64,000 bases of DNA from Plectrocnemia conspersa (GCA_009617715.1 VTFK01000151.1:806001-870000), one strand, 5' to 3'. Shown: positions 46,381 to 57,815, numbered from the stretch's first letter. The notes: a model not told the origin generated them from the letters alone. Program-made: numbers and translations.

Positions 46381-46920
46381 AGTCTCTCGAAACTGAGAAA
46401 TACCTGTTGATGACAAACAGGTAAAAATCCCAAAATGCACAACAACAAAACGATACATAATAAATGGCTATTCTAGTCGCAATAAACAACTTTCAGTGGG
46501 AACTTTGGAGGTCCTTCTAAGGATAAACGATTTAACAAGTATTAATCAAACGATGCTACTTTAAATTTATACACAATGAATGTATTTATTGTTTGCATAA
46601 TTTGCATAGTTTGTATTCATAGCCGAGAGACGTTCGTCTAAATATTTAAACTCGTCCTTCACCTTTCAACCGTGGTTATTGTCCGTGTTCAGAGCATGTC
46701 AAAATATTTATGCGCCATCAAACATTTTTTATTTACATCTCGAAGCACAGATAGATACCTTGTTGTTATGTTATTAGGCATAAAACTGTTACAATACAAG
46801 AATCGTTTGATATCGAATAAAAACTAGCCGACCCGTCTTCTGACGCGCTCGTTGTTTACGATCAATAAATTCGATATTTGTGTGTCGAGAATCTGACCAA
46901 TGATTCTTATGTATATGGAA
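46381..46920. promoter_or_regulatory. Moderate island
   Basis: CG dinucleotides return modestly (CTCTCGAAACTGAGAAAT, GCCGAGAGACGTTCGTC, GCCGACCCGTCTTCTGACGC). No ORF. A weak regulatory candidate. Confidence 0.2.
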
Positions 46921-47249
46921 AGAGTGCACCATAAAAATATATGCACAGTCATTTTATGATTGATATGTATATATTCTAACTAAAATTATACAAGGAACAA
47001 TATGTTTTAATAATTATAAAAAAATATATAATTACTATTATCATTTATTTAATTTGCTATCTAGATGCAGATTTGTATACAGTAAATAAATACATATATG
47101 TGTAAACTCTTGTTATAATATGATATATGTCTGTTATCTATAAAAAAAATCGGTTTTAACAAATCATATATTACAGTAGTCTACAAAAAAAACTATTTAA
47201 CACATGAACTGGTTTCATACAAATCCAATCTACTGTATTATCAATGTTC

Positions 47250-47345
47250 ATTTTTTAACTTTACATTTTTTGTTTGTTTCAGGTGAGTTTTGGAGATGTC
47301 TTTTCATAAATTGGCGTTTTTAAGCAAACAGTGAGTAATAGCATT
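47250..47345 (+). promoter_or_regulatory. Recursive splice site (ratchet point) 2 with RS-exon
   Basis: A polypyrimidine tract (TTTTTTGTTTGTTTCAG) ends in an acceptor AG at 47281-47282, directly followed by a donor GTGAGT at 47283-47288. A second donor GTGAGTAA follows at 47331, giving a 48-nt RS-exon (47283-47330). TTTTTAACTTTAC about 30 nt upstream could hold the branch point. The 48-nt segment has stops in all three frames, so it is not a coding microexon. Same strand and same 16-mer core as site 1 at 28.98 kb. Confidence 0.6.
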
Positions 47346-47439
47346 AAAAAATGTAACTTATTTTTGTTACATTATTACAATACCTAAACGAAATAAATGA
47401 TTATTTAAAGTCCTTTCTAGTAATGTATTACCGCTTGTT

Positions 47440-47890
47440 ATCCATCCCTCCCTTGAATCTTTATAGTTTAAATCCATTAACCGCAAACACAATCTCTTCC
47501 CATGAAAGGCCATTCTCATACCGAGGGGCGTTAACTCTCATTCCCTTCATGCGCTACAATAAATCGGTCGATTCTCCTTTTTCGGCCATTCCGATTTAAT
47601 AGTTTATTCAGCTATTCGCACAAGAAGGCGATTCGCGATTGCGATCGCCAGTCCATAAATATGGACTCGGAGATGTGGTCCAGCCCTGATTAGTGCAAAA
47701 CCAGAGGCTGGTGCGTGTCGATCCGCGGCCCAGATACACTCGACTCGCGAAATTACACGCTCAAATAAATTAAATAGATAAAGGAGCATAGGTAAAGAAG
47801 AAAGGACTGCGTTTAAGTCAAGCGGTGGCCAAAAATAAACAAAGAGCGTACGGTCGTGATCGGCGATAGGGGCACACAAGCGATCCAAAA
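47440..47890. promoter_or_regulatory. GC-rich island with a 16-bp palindrome
   Basis: GTCCATAAATATGGAC (47651-47666) is identical, as its own reverse complement partner, to the 16-mer at 50698-50713. GCGATTGCGATCGCC precedes it directly. A 94-codon ORF on the - strand has no recognisable features. The block begins about 150 bp after ratchet site 2. Regulatory role inferred. Confidence 0.4.
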
Positions 47891-47929
47891 TTTTTTATTT
47901 AAATATTTAAATATAATTTAACGTATACT

Positions 47930-48405
47930 GTATATTTTTGCCATAAAGATTGAATTTGTTTAAATTTAAAATTACACACTGATTTTCGATGTACCTTTAT
48001 TTTTCATATATGATCTCAGATAGCATTATAAAAAAAAATTATAATGTTGATTTTTTTCAACAAAGAGCAAACAAAGCTTATTTTATTAGTTTTATTAGTT
48101 TATATCTCAAAACACATTGTTACGCATTTGCCATAAAGATGAAATAAATAGATTTAAATGTACAATTACACACTGATATTTTTTATGTATGCATAAAACT
48201 CAGATCTACCATTATGTGATAAAATAAATTATAATCTTGTATTTTTTGCCACAAAGAACATACAAAAGGTTATTCAAGATGTTTCGTTTGTTTTCCTTTT
48301 TATGTACACTTCTCATTTTTGCCACAAAGATGATATAAATCGATTCAAATTTATGTTCTTAGATTACGAGAATAAAAATTTTTGCCACAAAAAGCATTTG
48401 TCTGC
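47930..48405 (+). repeat. Array of TTTTGCCACAAAGAT words
   Basis: Copies start at about 47936, 48126, 48244, 48317 and 48379, all on the same strand. Parts of the spacers also match: ATTACACACTGAT(A/T)TT follows the first two copies, and TAAATYGATTYAAAT follows the second and fourth. The first two units are about 190 bp apart. A single outlying copy is at 37076. This is a decayed tandem repeat or a protein-binding array. Confidence 0.6.
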
Positions 48406-48760
48406 GATTTTTAATTAGGTTTAATTTATCATTTTGATTTGAAAATTAATAAACAAATATTTTTAATCCTTATTTTTATCATTGATTATGTAAAACTGGA
48501 ATAAACATTTATTTATTTTTATGAGAAATTTTTTTTTTTTATGTTTTAAGCGATATCTTTTCAATTAATTATTTTTTTTGTAAAAGTAATTAAAGTTATT
48601 AGCCATTTTGCAAAATTCACGCATAGATAAATAATAATACTCTTTGTTGTAGATTTAATAATAAAAATAAAATTTATGTAGTAAAATGTTAAGACACAAT
48701 GATTTTGTTTTAATTGATTTAAATTCAATAAGCTATTTTTAATTGTGTTACATTTGATTG
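48406..48760. other. AT-rich spacer, nothing recognised
   Basis: AT-rich DNA with no supported feature. Confidence 0.5.
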
Positions 48761-49130
48761 GATACCCCTGAATCTGGCTTAATATCGATATGTCGCAAAC
48801 GCTAGCTGACCACCAGATATCCAGAGAGCGATTCTTGGAAGCTGCGAGCTACCTGTTTCTCATGCGATTTATCTCGCGCGGATCAGCTCAGGGTCGCTCT
48901 CGTACCGTATTCCGATTCCGATTGCGAAACACCACTTGACATTCTCTGACCGAAAGCTCATTAAACACACAAACATGCTTCAGATCGTATATCTTTTTTC
49001 GTAATTTTAAATTAACAAAAGGTCCGATTTTCCGCCACTTTTCCATTTTACGACCGGCGGGCAATAAAATCATCGTAGCGCCAGCCGTCGCGGATAAATC
49101 ACTTCTTGGCTTAAATACTTGGTACAAAAT
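48761..49130. promoter_or_regulatory. CpG-containing island
   Basis: CG-containing words (CTCGCGCGGATCAGC, CGTACCGTATTCCG, CGACCGGCGGGC, CGCCAGCCGTCGCGG) stand out from the surroundings. The 79-codon ORF on the - strand is not supported. Confidence 0.3.
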
Positions 49131-49620
49131 GAACAGTATGTCACATATAATGCAAACTAAACTATTTTAAATCTAGAAATTGTAAATTTATTAGTTTTGA
49201 GTATTTTGTTTAAGAATAAAAGTAAACAAATTATAAATTTGTCTAAAATTTCCTTTAAAAAATCGATATAATAAAACTTGATTTTAAGTATAAAAATAGT
49301 TATCTTATTTTTATGGAAAATATGTGCAAATTTGCTTAATAGTGTATTTTTTTAAATTTAAATTTTTTTATTAAATTTATAAATTATTTTATCGCATGAA
49401 ATAATTCATAAATATTATAAATAAATATCACAATCTTGTAGGATGTTCTTTGTATTTTCTATTTTTTTTTAATAATACAAAATTAATGTAATTAAGTTTT
49501 TTAACAATTAGTTAAGCCAATTAACTTGTTAATTAAATATTTTTTATTGTTCGGTATTACTAGCTAATACAATAAACGATTATCAGTTGGTTTTTCTCCA
49601 TAAAACTTATTTTTTCATTT
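49131..49620. other. AT-rich spacer, nothing recognised
   Basis: AT-rich DNA with no supported feature. Confidence 0.5.
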
Positions 49621-50240
49621 GGTAATAATTTCTCGAGTCTTATTCACAAAAAGCGCCGAATAGTTGCATTCGACTGTACGTCACTTTCATTATTATTTAT
49701 ATTTATTTCGTATCCGCCACGATATTCGTCACGGCTCTGTCATGATTTGTGTGACTGAAAATATCTGTCCGGGCCGTAAATTCCGATGGGGCATTACGAC
49801 TTGTTGATTTACCCGTACGGCTCTTTGTAATCCCCGGGACGTATATTATGGGAGATGCCAGGGCCGGACTGGACTCGTTAGATGAAACACCGACGAAGGA
49901 TACTTTATTGTTTAGATATGTGAATATTTTCATCGGACCCCTAGTCGTAAATTACACCGTGATAATTTTATTTCTCTTGCCTTTTGAAAATCGCGGCGGC
50001 CTATTCTATCCATTGTAACGAACGAAAAAAATGGATAAATCTTACAATATACTATGTATAATGTGGGGGGTATTAAAAAGTGTGTTTTATGTCGGTGGTA
50101 AACCAACGCGCAGTTGCGAGCGACCGGCTACTGGATTGAAAATAAAAAAGATTTAGTATCACTCTCCTTTATGTCTGCGATGGGGTTGAACAATATTTCT
50201 TCAATATGGATGTATATTTCATAAGAAAGTGTATTTTATT
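49621..50240. promoter_or_regulatory. GC-richer island
   Basis: It contains CGTATCCGCCACGATATTCGT, shown here in part as CCGCCACGATATTCG, and GGGGCATTACGAC near 49789-49801. The 76-codon ORF on the - strand has no recognisable domain. A regulatory role is inferred. Confidence 0.3.
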
Positions 50241-50580
50241 TATTATTGTAATGTTATTTTAGGGTAAGGGTATTTTTATCTATAAATTTAGATATTTAGA
50301 ATGCGCCGCTAATAATTATTTCATATAAACTATTCAGTTTCAATTGGTGTAAGATTTTGACATCATTTAATTTATTTAAAAAAAATATTTAACAAACTTA
50401 TTAAATATTCATTTAAAAACAGGTAGTTCTCAATCTATTTTACTTTTAAATATTAAAAGAAAATCATTTATTATTTCTTAATAAATTATTGAATATATAA
50501 ACCATTTTTTTAAAACAGAATAAATATTTTAATTTTGCAATTTAAGAATCGAATCTTTTCCACTATTGCACCATTATTTT
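50241..50580. other. AT-rich spacer with a lone AATGCGCCGC word
   Basis: AT-rich DNA. TATTTAGAATGCGCCGC at about 50293-50309 resembles the right half of the 20-bp word of arrays A-C and may be a single stray copy. Confidence 0.4.
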
Positions 50581-50990
50581 CATATAAGCTCGATTTGACG
50601 TATTTATATTATATACCTAGATATCCAGCTTCCGTATCAAATCGTCAGCGATGTGTCTGGTGATACCTGGGGACTCACAAAGGGCCAGTGTCACAATGTC
50701 CATATTTATGGACAGTTTATCGCGCGGCTCGGGCGACATATTCATAAGCGGGCCTCGTTATTTGGTGCGAGGGGCATAAATAAACCCAGAGACGGCCCTT
50801 TTGACGCCCTCGCTTGATCACCTTTGGTTGGCTGAGACGAAGGGCACCCAGAGAAGAATGGACGAAAGGATTCGGCGGATTTATGGGCTGGTCGTGTATG
50901 GGCCGAGCGGACGTTGATTGGCGATTAATTATTGTTTATTGAACGCGGATGACAAAAAGGACAAAAGTTGAATAAGTATAGGTACAATGA
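50581..50990. promoter_or_regulatory. GC-rich island with TTTATGG words and a shared palindrome
   Basis: The 16-bp palindrome GTCCATATTTATGGAC (50698-50713) matches the island at 47.65 kb. TTTATGG occurs again at about 50880, with GGGCATAAATAAACC, ATTCATAAGCGG and CAGTTTATCGCGC between. TTTATGG/TTTATKR words are bound by posterior Hox and Caudal proteins. A TTGGCGATTAATTATTG homeodomain-like cluster follows near 50920. No ORF. It reads as a homeodomain-regulated enhancer candidate. Confidence 0.4.
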
Positions 50991-51515
50991 GTATCGAAAA
51001 AATATTAATAAATTATGGTAGAAGGCTTAGATTAGAATTTGGGCATTATATATATAATAACGAGCAAGTATCATATTTATACACTGTGCCAAAAAAATCT
51101 TAATATATCAGTCATCGGGTTTTGATCGTTTTTTTTCTTTATGATCAAAACTATTAGAATTATCAATAAAAAAATATATAAACAGTACATATTTAAGCAG
51201 CAAGTAAAAAATACTTGGACACACGGTTCATCACCTTTGCTTTGCAAAATTGTATAAGATACAAACTTCTTCAGCAATTTTTCTAGTGATTTGGTGATTA
51301 CTAAGAAGTGTATTTTTCACTCTTTTTCATCGGTGATTGATTTATATTTCTTGAATTTTCTCATCTTTGACTTCATCACTATCTCAAAAAATGGAGGGGG
51401 GGGGGGGGGAAGTAGGTGGGGTATGTACATTTGAATTTTCGGGTTATTCCTCAATAAATATATAAAAAAAATAAGCTTGAATACATCTCGAAAATATTTT
51501 TTTAAATATGCCATT
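50991..51515. other. AT-rich spacer with a G13 run
   Basis: AT-rich DNA with a 13-base G homopolymer at 51397-51409. Two - strand ORFs (66 and 72 codons) look like background. Confidence 0.5.
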
Positions 51516-51519
51516 TCAA

Positions 51520-51800
51520 TGAAATACGTTTTCACCGGTAGATATATATTTTTACCAGTGTAAATATACTATTGCAGATGCTAGTAAAATTGTATGATTG
51601 AAACTTTTCGTGTATTTACATACTAATTATTATTTATTTACATGCGATGTATAAATATTTAGTTAGTTATATTTCCACTAGTGAAGTTTAAATATATTTT
51701 TACCAGTAGATATACATTTCTATTAGCGAAAATATAATGCCGCTAGTGAAATTATATGCTGCTGCCAAATTTATATGAAACTCAAATTGACAGTTGCGAT
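51520..51800 (-). repeat. CTAGTG-word repeat, copy 2 (reverse)
   Basis: On the - strand the order AACTGTCAATTTGAGTTTCAT, AGCAGCATATAATTTCACTAG, TATTTTCGCTAATAGAAAT, ATCTACTGGTAAAAATAT and TTCACTAGTGG follows copy 1 at 2052-2215 closely (each word shown in part). Further ACTGGTAAAAATATA and CTACCGGTGAAAA words extend it to about 51520. Confidence 0.55.
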
Positions 51801-52300
51801 TGAGAAAAATAAACTCAGCTTGAAGTTCTAGAAGCTCTTAGGATGTGCAGATAAGCGCTGACTTGTTCTATTTGTTCAGTTCGTGTGGAACCCATAAACC
51901 TTGTATTCAAGCTTTGCCAATCTTCTACATGGATTTGAGATTTGCTTTCAATTCTAAGGACGACATTTTCTATTTTTGTTGGTCTCTCACATTTAGGACT
52001 ATTACTGATATCGTTTGAATTTTTTTAAACTACCTTTACCATTTACTGATATTTTTCACATTTTTTTAAACACAATTTGTTTAAATCTTGCTCAAAATTT
52101 TATATTATTATTTTTTGAGCATCTTTACAACAGTTTATACAGTTATATGTTAGAAGACGCTTCATTCATTGTGGTTGCCTCCTAACGAGTGCGTACATTA
52201 TGTTTTATTTATATATTTTAATACATATATTATTTATTTTAGTCGTAGAAATGCAATATTTTTAACAAATTATTTAATTATTCAAATAAAAATGAACCTG
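51801..52300. other. Mixed AT-rich spacer
   Basis: No supported feature. A slightly GC-richer patch at 51820-51990 has no ORF. Confidence 0.45.
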
Positions 52301-52830
52301 TGGCGTTTTAAATGCCGACAAAAATACATACACATGTTTATATAAGGACGCCATTAAAAAAAGCATTCTAGAGCCCATAAAACTATCAATTGTAAAACTT
52401 CATCGCGGGACAAGCTACAAACAACGCAGGTCGTAAAATGTATTTTGGAGAAATATGAATTATACAAATATGACGGGTCGAAATAAAAAAAATCAAACAC
52501 ACGCTGACTGATGTATATCGCGGCCGCCATTTTGTTGACGGTGATGATGAATGGCGCAGAGGCGGCCATATTTATTTATTTAATTTTTTTTATTAAGATT
52601 ATTTATTCATATCGAAGAGTATCGACATATATTTAAAGCCTTTCTTTGTGATAGATATATACATATGTATTGTATATTCACACGTCTCTTTATTAATTTG
52701 AGAATAAATATTTTTTTCTAGTATTTTATTCTACGGCGTATTCTCACGCTATTCCGTAAAGAAATTCATAAATCACATCACGGTTGCTCTTAATAAATTT
52801 GAAATATGGCCGCCATTGTTTCAAACGCGA
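52301..52830. promoter_or_regulatory. Cluster of GCCAT (Pho/YY1) sites, Polycomb-element candidate
   Basis: GCCAT or ATGGC occurs at 52350-52354, 52526-52530, 52551-52555, 52565-52569, 52806-52810 and 52812-52816. The second is embedded in GGCCGCCATTTTG, the full YY1/Pho consensus, and the last two form the palindrome ATGGCCGCCAT. Drosophila Polycomb response elements carry clustered Pho sites with GAGAG words; a CTCTCTC tract lies about 0.7 kb further at 53.53 kb. The 71-codon ORF on the - strand is not convincing. Confidence 0.4.
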
Positions 52831-53240
52831 TGAGTTATGAATGAAATTTTGATTATTTATAAAATAGATACAGAATATTTTTTTCCGCAGTTATAAATTC
52901 AAAACCATGTAATCATTGTTACGCAAAACTAATAATTAAATTGTACAAAAGATTTTTCGTTACAGGGATAAGATAATTTAATTAGCGTATAGAATTTTAC
53001 GTTGTTTGTGAGATATTATTGAAAATTGTTGTCAATTTGTATTTCTTTTCAATTGTATATATAAAATGTAGAACGTTCAACTTACTTAAAATATTTTTTA
53101 GTACAAAAATATATTTATAATTAGCTATAAAAAATAAAATAAAATAATTATACGTACTAAATCAAAAATTAAATATTCTCAATGATGTTTATATTCATAG
53201 TTTACCATTAAAATTAAAATATTTGTTATGAAAATTTTGG
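52831..53240. other. AT-rich spacer, nothing recognised
   Basis: AT-rich DNA with no supported feature. Confidence 0.5.
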
Positions 53241-53830
53241 TAGCATCCAAAATGGAAGTAGCCACATTTTAGACAGCGGCGCTTCTTTATTCGTAGATGA
53301 AAATTTACATACGACACGTGTTTAGAAAATTAGGCTGTGTTTTATTCGGTGATATATGCGTCTCCACACACATCATGTCTCTATACAAAAAGCTTAATAA
53401 AAATATTTAAATTTTATCGTTTCCTAAACGCCAGTGGGCGTCGATTTATATCTATATATGTAAAATAATATAAAAAGTCGAGCGATCGTATTGAGCTTCA
53501 TGAATCGGACAAAGGCATTTTCTTCCACTTTGTTTGTTTCTCTCTCTTTATTTCTCTCTCGTCTCTTTTGCGAAATTTTAAACCGAGGCTGAGGCAAAAA
53601 GACAAGTTGACCCTCCACCGAAGAAACCCCAGTCGACTTGTATGTAAATCTTCAGCGGCAGCTAGTGTAACATTTTCGGTCGACGAGTTACAACTGCCGT
53701 TGACAGTTTATCACATTTACTCCCAGCGCCGTTTAGCCAGCGGATCTCGCGCCAGTGGTTGTTTAACATTGGTTTGCGAAACAATTTTTTTAAAACAAAA
53801 TATATGTTCGTGTTGTTAAATTCATTGATT
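53241..53830. promoter_or_regulatory. Island with a CTCTCTC tract (GAGA-like)
   Basis: TTTGTTTCTCTCTCTTTATT and TCTCTCTCGTCTC at about 53532-53567 give several GAGAG sites on the - strand. GC-richer DNA follows to about 53770. ORFs of 64 and 83 codons overlap in opposite directions. The CT tract could also serve as a splice-acceptor tract, but no clear AG/exon follows. Confidence 0.3.
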
Positions 53831-55985
53831 TACTTTCCAGTTTTCTTTAATAAATGTATATTTATATCAATTATTCTTAAACAATGGTAATTACTATTTG
53901 AAAAAATATAACGTCACATATAACGTCACCATCTACCGGCTTTCATATGCACACTCATCAATCCCTAATTTGTATTATTATTATTCAAAAGTTTTTCTGC
54001 TAATATTGTGCCCTGAAATTATCTTAATGGTTAATTTTATTTTATAGCTATGCAATACAAAGTTTTTTTAATGATTCTATAATTGTGAATATGAAAAACT
54101 GCATTCTAAATTTGTTATTATTATCAATCTTGATTGCGTACTTATTGTCGCAACAAAATTCTTTATTTTGTTGTTAAATTTCAAATAGAGTGTTCAAGTA
54201 TCAGGCTTAATTATTATGAATAAATTCTGTTTATGTTAGTATCTTATCAATTTTTACTACAAGGAAAAATTATCAGTCTAAGCTTTATACCATATTTGTG
54301 TTAACACAGTCAGTTCGAGAGCTATTCATTTCATCATTATTCATAATTTTATTTTACAAACTTTTTTTATTACCATTTTTATAATATTAATTGATTTTAA
54401 TATATCTATGCTTAGTATAAAATTTAAATTATATTAAGAAATGGGCATAATTACTTAATTAAAATGTAAAAAAATTAATCATATTTACTAATCATTTACA
54501 GCAGTAAAAGTTTAAATATTGATATAATCCGAATTTAGTTCAAGTTTGATGCTCAAGGTTTTTAATATCCTAAATTAGTAAATTTGCACTTTTTGTCACA
54601 AAAATATTTTATCAGAATGATCGGTATTTTTTTTACCTAAAAACACTATCTTTATTTACATTATTATGTTTAATTTTCATTAGATAATTACATAAAAATT
54701 GAATTATTTTAGAGCCTTGTATATAATGAAAAAAAAAATCTTCTTAAAATAGCATTGCTATTATCGAAAAATTATTAATATTTTTTATTTATGTTTTTTT
54801 TATATATTAGATAATATATCATTTTTTGTAGTTGTTTTTATTATTTTTAATAGCAATAAGAGAGAATTTTCGTTTAGTTTATTTAGTTGAAAATAAACTT
54901 TTTATCATAAAACATTTACTCAATCATATAAATGTATTTAAAAATAATTTTCTCATACGATTTAATTTATATAAATTTGATATCTAAAAAATAGATTTAT
55001 ATTAAAAAATAGTAATAATATAAAATATTATTAATTTAAATTTTTATATAACACCATGTTATAATAAAATTGTACTTAATTTTTTTCGGGACCAAAAAAT
55101 TTATTTGTGTTAACACATTGCGAACTGTGTGAATAAATTTGTGTGTAATTTGAACTGAATTTAAAGAATTAAAATACGTATTTACTATAGCGCGTTTATT
55201 TAATTATTTAGCTTAAGACTCATTACCGAATATCCTAATAATTAAAAACGTAATAAGAATTTGTGTCTCTAGGTAATAAACGCATTTATTTATTATATTT
55301 ATACTGTTACTATCTGTCGTCCTTTCCACCTACATCAGCAATTCTTAGCTTATTTACATGATAATCTTGAGTATTGCTGCTAATATTTGGCTTGGAAATA
55401 ATCTAAATAGTCAAATTTATTTCATATTTATAGTACACAACCCACGATTAAATAATACAATTAAAAAAATAATATTTTTTTTTCTCAAATTGGAAAATAA
55501 AACGGTTAGCAATAAAATAGGATATGATTAAGAAAAAATGTTTTTTATTTTAATTACCGCAAAAGAGTCGTTATATAATAAAACTAATCGATTTGCGTAG
55601 CTATATTTTACTTTAAATAAAATTGTTTCATGAAAACAAATAACGTAAGCAATAGTTCCGAAAGAACCTTTCTAAAATAATATCCGTCACAGAATAAGTC
55701 AATCAGTTACTAAATTTACATAATCTTAAACAAGACTCAATAGCTTCAATGTGCCAGAAAATAAATAAAATACTAAATAGCAAAGAGTCCAGTTCCACCA
55801 TAAATCATTTTCATTGGTAAGAGTACCAAGGAATAGTAGAGACGTTGATCTCCTCCCTTTTTCTTGATAGTATCCATATAACACAGAACGCTGCCATATT
55901 TTATCATATCTATTCAGCACATGATATATTTTATATCATTATATATTTTATATTTCAAGTCTTGATTGCAAATATATTTTAGGAA
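53831..55985. other. AT-rich stretch, nothing recognised
   Basis: About 2.1 kb of AT-rich DNA. CCATAAATCA at 55798-55807 matches the reverse of TGATTTATGG, an Exd plus posterior-Hox composite, but a single copy is not significant. The 64-codon ORF nearby is not supported. Confidence 0.5.
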
Positions 55986-56440
55986 GAAAATTTTTTTTTT
56001 TTTATTATAATCACTACAGTTTTTCACAACCAACGAACGAGTGTTCATACAAACTTCACAAATCATAAACCCCGTTATGCATCACACACGTCATAAAAGG
56101 TTTGCCACCACTCATCCAGCGCGATTGATTATTTGTAAATGGGTGCAGGCGCGCATTTGGGGAGCCGTCACCGTCGCCCGCAATTGCACACCGAGTGTCG
56201 CCGGTTATGATCTGTCGCGTCATCCGACAGAGCATTCCTGTTGTTCCTGTCGTGACACAGTTAATTCTGCAAGACATGCCGGCGACACTGTCTAAACCCG
56301 ACGTTATGCCTGCTTCGCGAAATAAGTCACGTGAACTTCTGTGCAGATGCACAGTTTTGACTATAACGCGGATTGTACAACATTAATAAAGACCCCGCAC
56401 GCCCTCCAAGAGCAAGTATTAATTAGTTTTTTGGAATGGC
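55986..56440. promoter_or_regulatory. GC-rich island
   Basis: CG-containing words include GGTGCAGGCGCGCATTTGGG near 56141-56160, CCGTCACCGTCGCCCG near 56166-56181 and CATGCCGGCGAC near 56275-56286. Three overlapping ORFs (63-98 codons) on both strands indicate low stop density rather than coding. Regulatory role inferred. Confidence 0.3.
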
Positions 56441-56930
56441 GTATGTTAAATGGAGTTTTGCGGTGTATGAAAATAAGTCCGATTTCCATATGCTAAATAA
56501 AATGTGCATTTATAAAATATAGTTGCACATGAATAAAAGGCTAAGCAGCGTTCTGTAGGTTATTCCACTTGTGGAGCTTCTTATAGTATTTCCTTTTTAT
56601 ATATTTAAAGCTAAACGTGTAAGGGTAGCACAAAAGTTTTTTTTTTAAATAAAAAAAATATTGAAATAGTTTTTTTTTTGTACTTTTCTGTTATCGGGGA
56701 TCAAATTAATTTAAAAAAAAATATTTATACATTTTAATTATTTATATACAATAATAATTCATTGCAGAAAGTTATTCATAGGGTGCATGATGTTTACTTT
56801 AATAAAATTTATGAACAAATAAATAAATATTTCTTTATATAAAATTTAAAACCCCAAATAACAGAAAAGCACCATTTTTTCTTAGCGAATTACATATTAA
56901 ATTTATTTCAGTTCAAATTAGGTATATGTT
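56441..56930. other. AT-rich spacer, nothing recognised
   Basis: AT-rich DNA with no supported feature. Confidence 0.5.
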
Positions 56931-56938
56931 AAAGTTAC

Positions 56939-57815
56939 AGGCTACTTTTAGAAGCGCCATGTAGTTGTTCATATTTTATTATATCAGATTTTTTTTAGAT
57001 CTTTGTTTCTTATAACGAATAACAACTTATAAAGGCTGCTTTTAAATGCATTGTGATTTTTTTAATAATTAAAAAAAAATATATATATATATGTTTTTTT
57101 CTTTGTGAGTAACAGATTATTTTTATTACAATACAAATTATATGGTAACATTTGGGGATATTTTAAGATGCTCAATTTAGTTGTTATTATTTTAAAATCT
57201 TTGTTTTACATAGCCAATAAAAATTTATGAAGGCTACATTTAGGTGCGCTTTATGTTTCTACATATTCTATATGTTTAAAAAAACATTGATATAAGTTTT
57301 TATTAATACAAATTATTTTTATTAAAGTTAAAATTATATAGTAACATGAAGGCTACTTTTAGATGCGCCATGTTTTATTTTAATTTGTGCTTTTTAAATT
57401 CAGAAATAATGTTTTTATTATTAAAAAAAAAATATTAAATTTCATTGCTACTTTTTAAATCATAAATTAAAACGTAAAAATATTATTTTCAAATACATAC
57501 GTTGTTATTTTTTATAGTTCAATGTCTTTAGATAAATTTTTAATTTACCAAAAAATATACAAATTAATAAGGGCTAGTTTTAAATGCACCATGTCATTTT
57601 TTTGTAATTTAAATTTAGAAATTTTAGGGAATATTTTTATTTTTTATTTTTATACATACACGTTACAGTTGGGATTAGTTTTAGATGCGCCTTAGCTTAT
57701 TATTTTTTTTATATATATATATATTTAAAACTAATTTATTTTTATAGCATCATAAGGCATAAAAACATACTTTATATTTAAAATTAATCTAGGGTTTTAC
57801 AAATGCATCACGTCC
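56939..57815 (+). repeat. Array B of the GGCTACTTTTAAATGCGCCA word
   Basis: Copies start at about 56939, 57034, 57154, 57231, 57351, 57446 (weak), 57571, 57671 and 57790. Spacing is about 77-125 bp, so this is the most regular of the three arrays. All are on the + strand. Typical variants are GGCTACTTTTAGATGCGCCA and GGGCTAGTTTTAAATGCACC. Spacers are AT-rich with poly-T/TA runs. Confidence 0.75.

Noticed and set aside
51397..51409. G13 homopolymer as a G-quadruplex or origin signal
   Set aside because: A single homopolymer with no further G tracts of a regular pattern; it is most likely a simple mononucleotide repeat and its length may be uncertain in the assembly.
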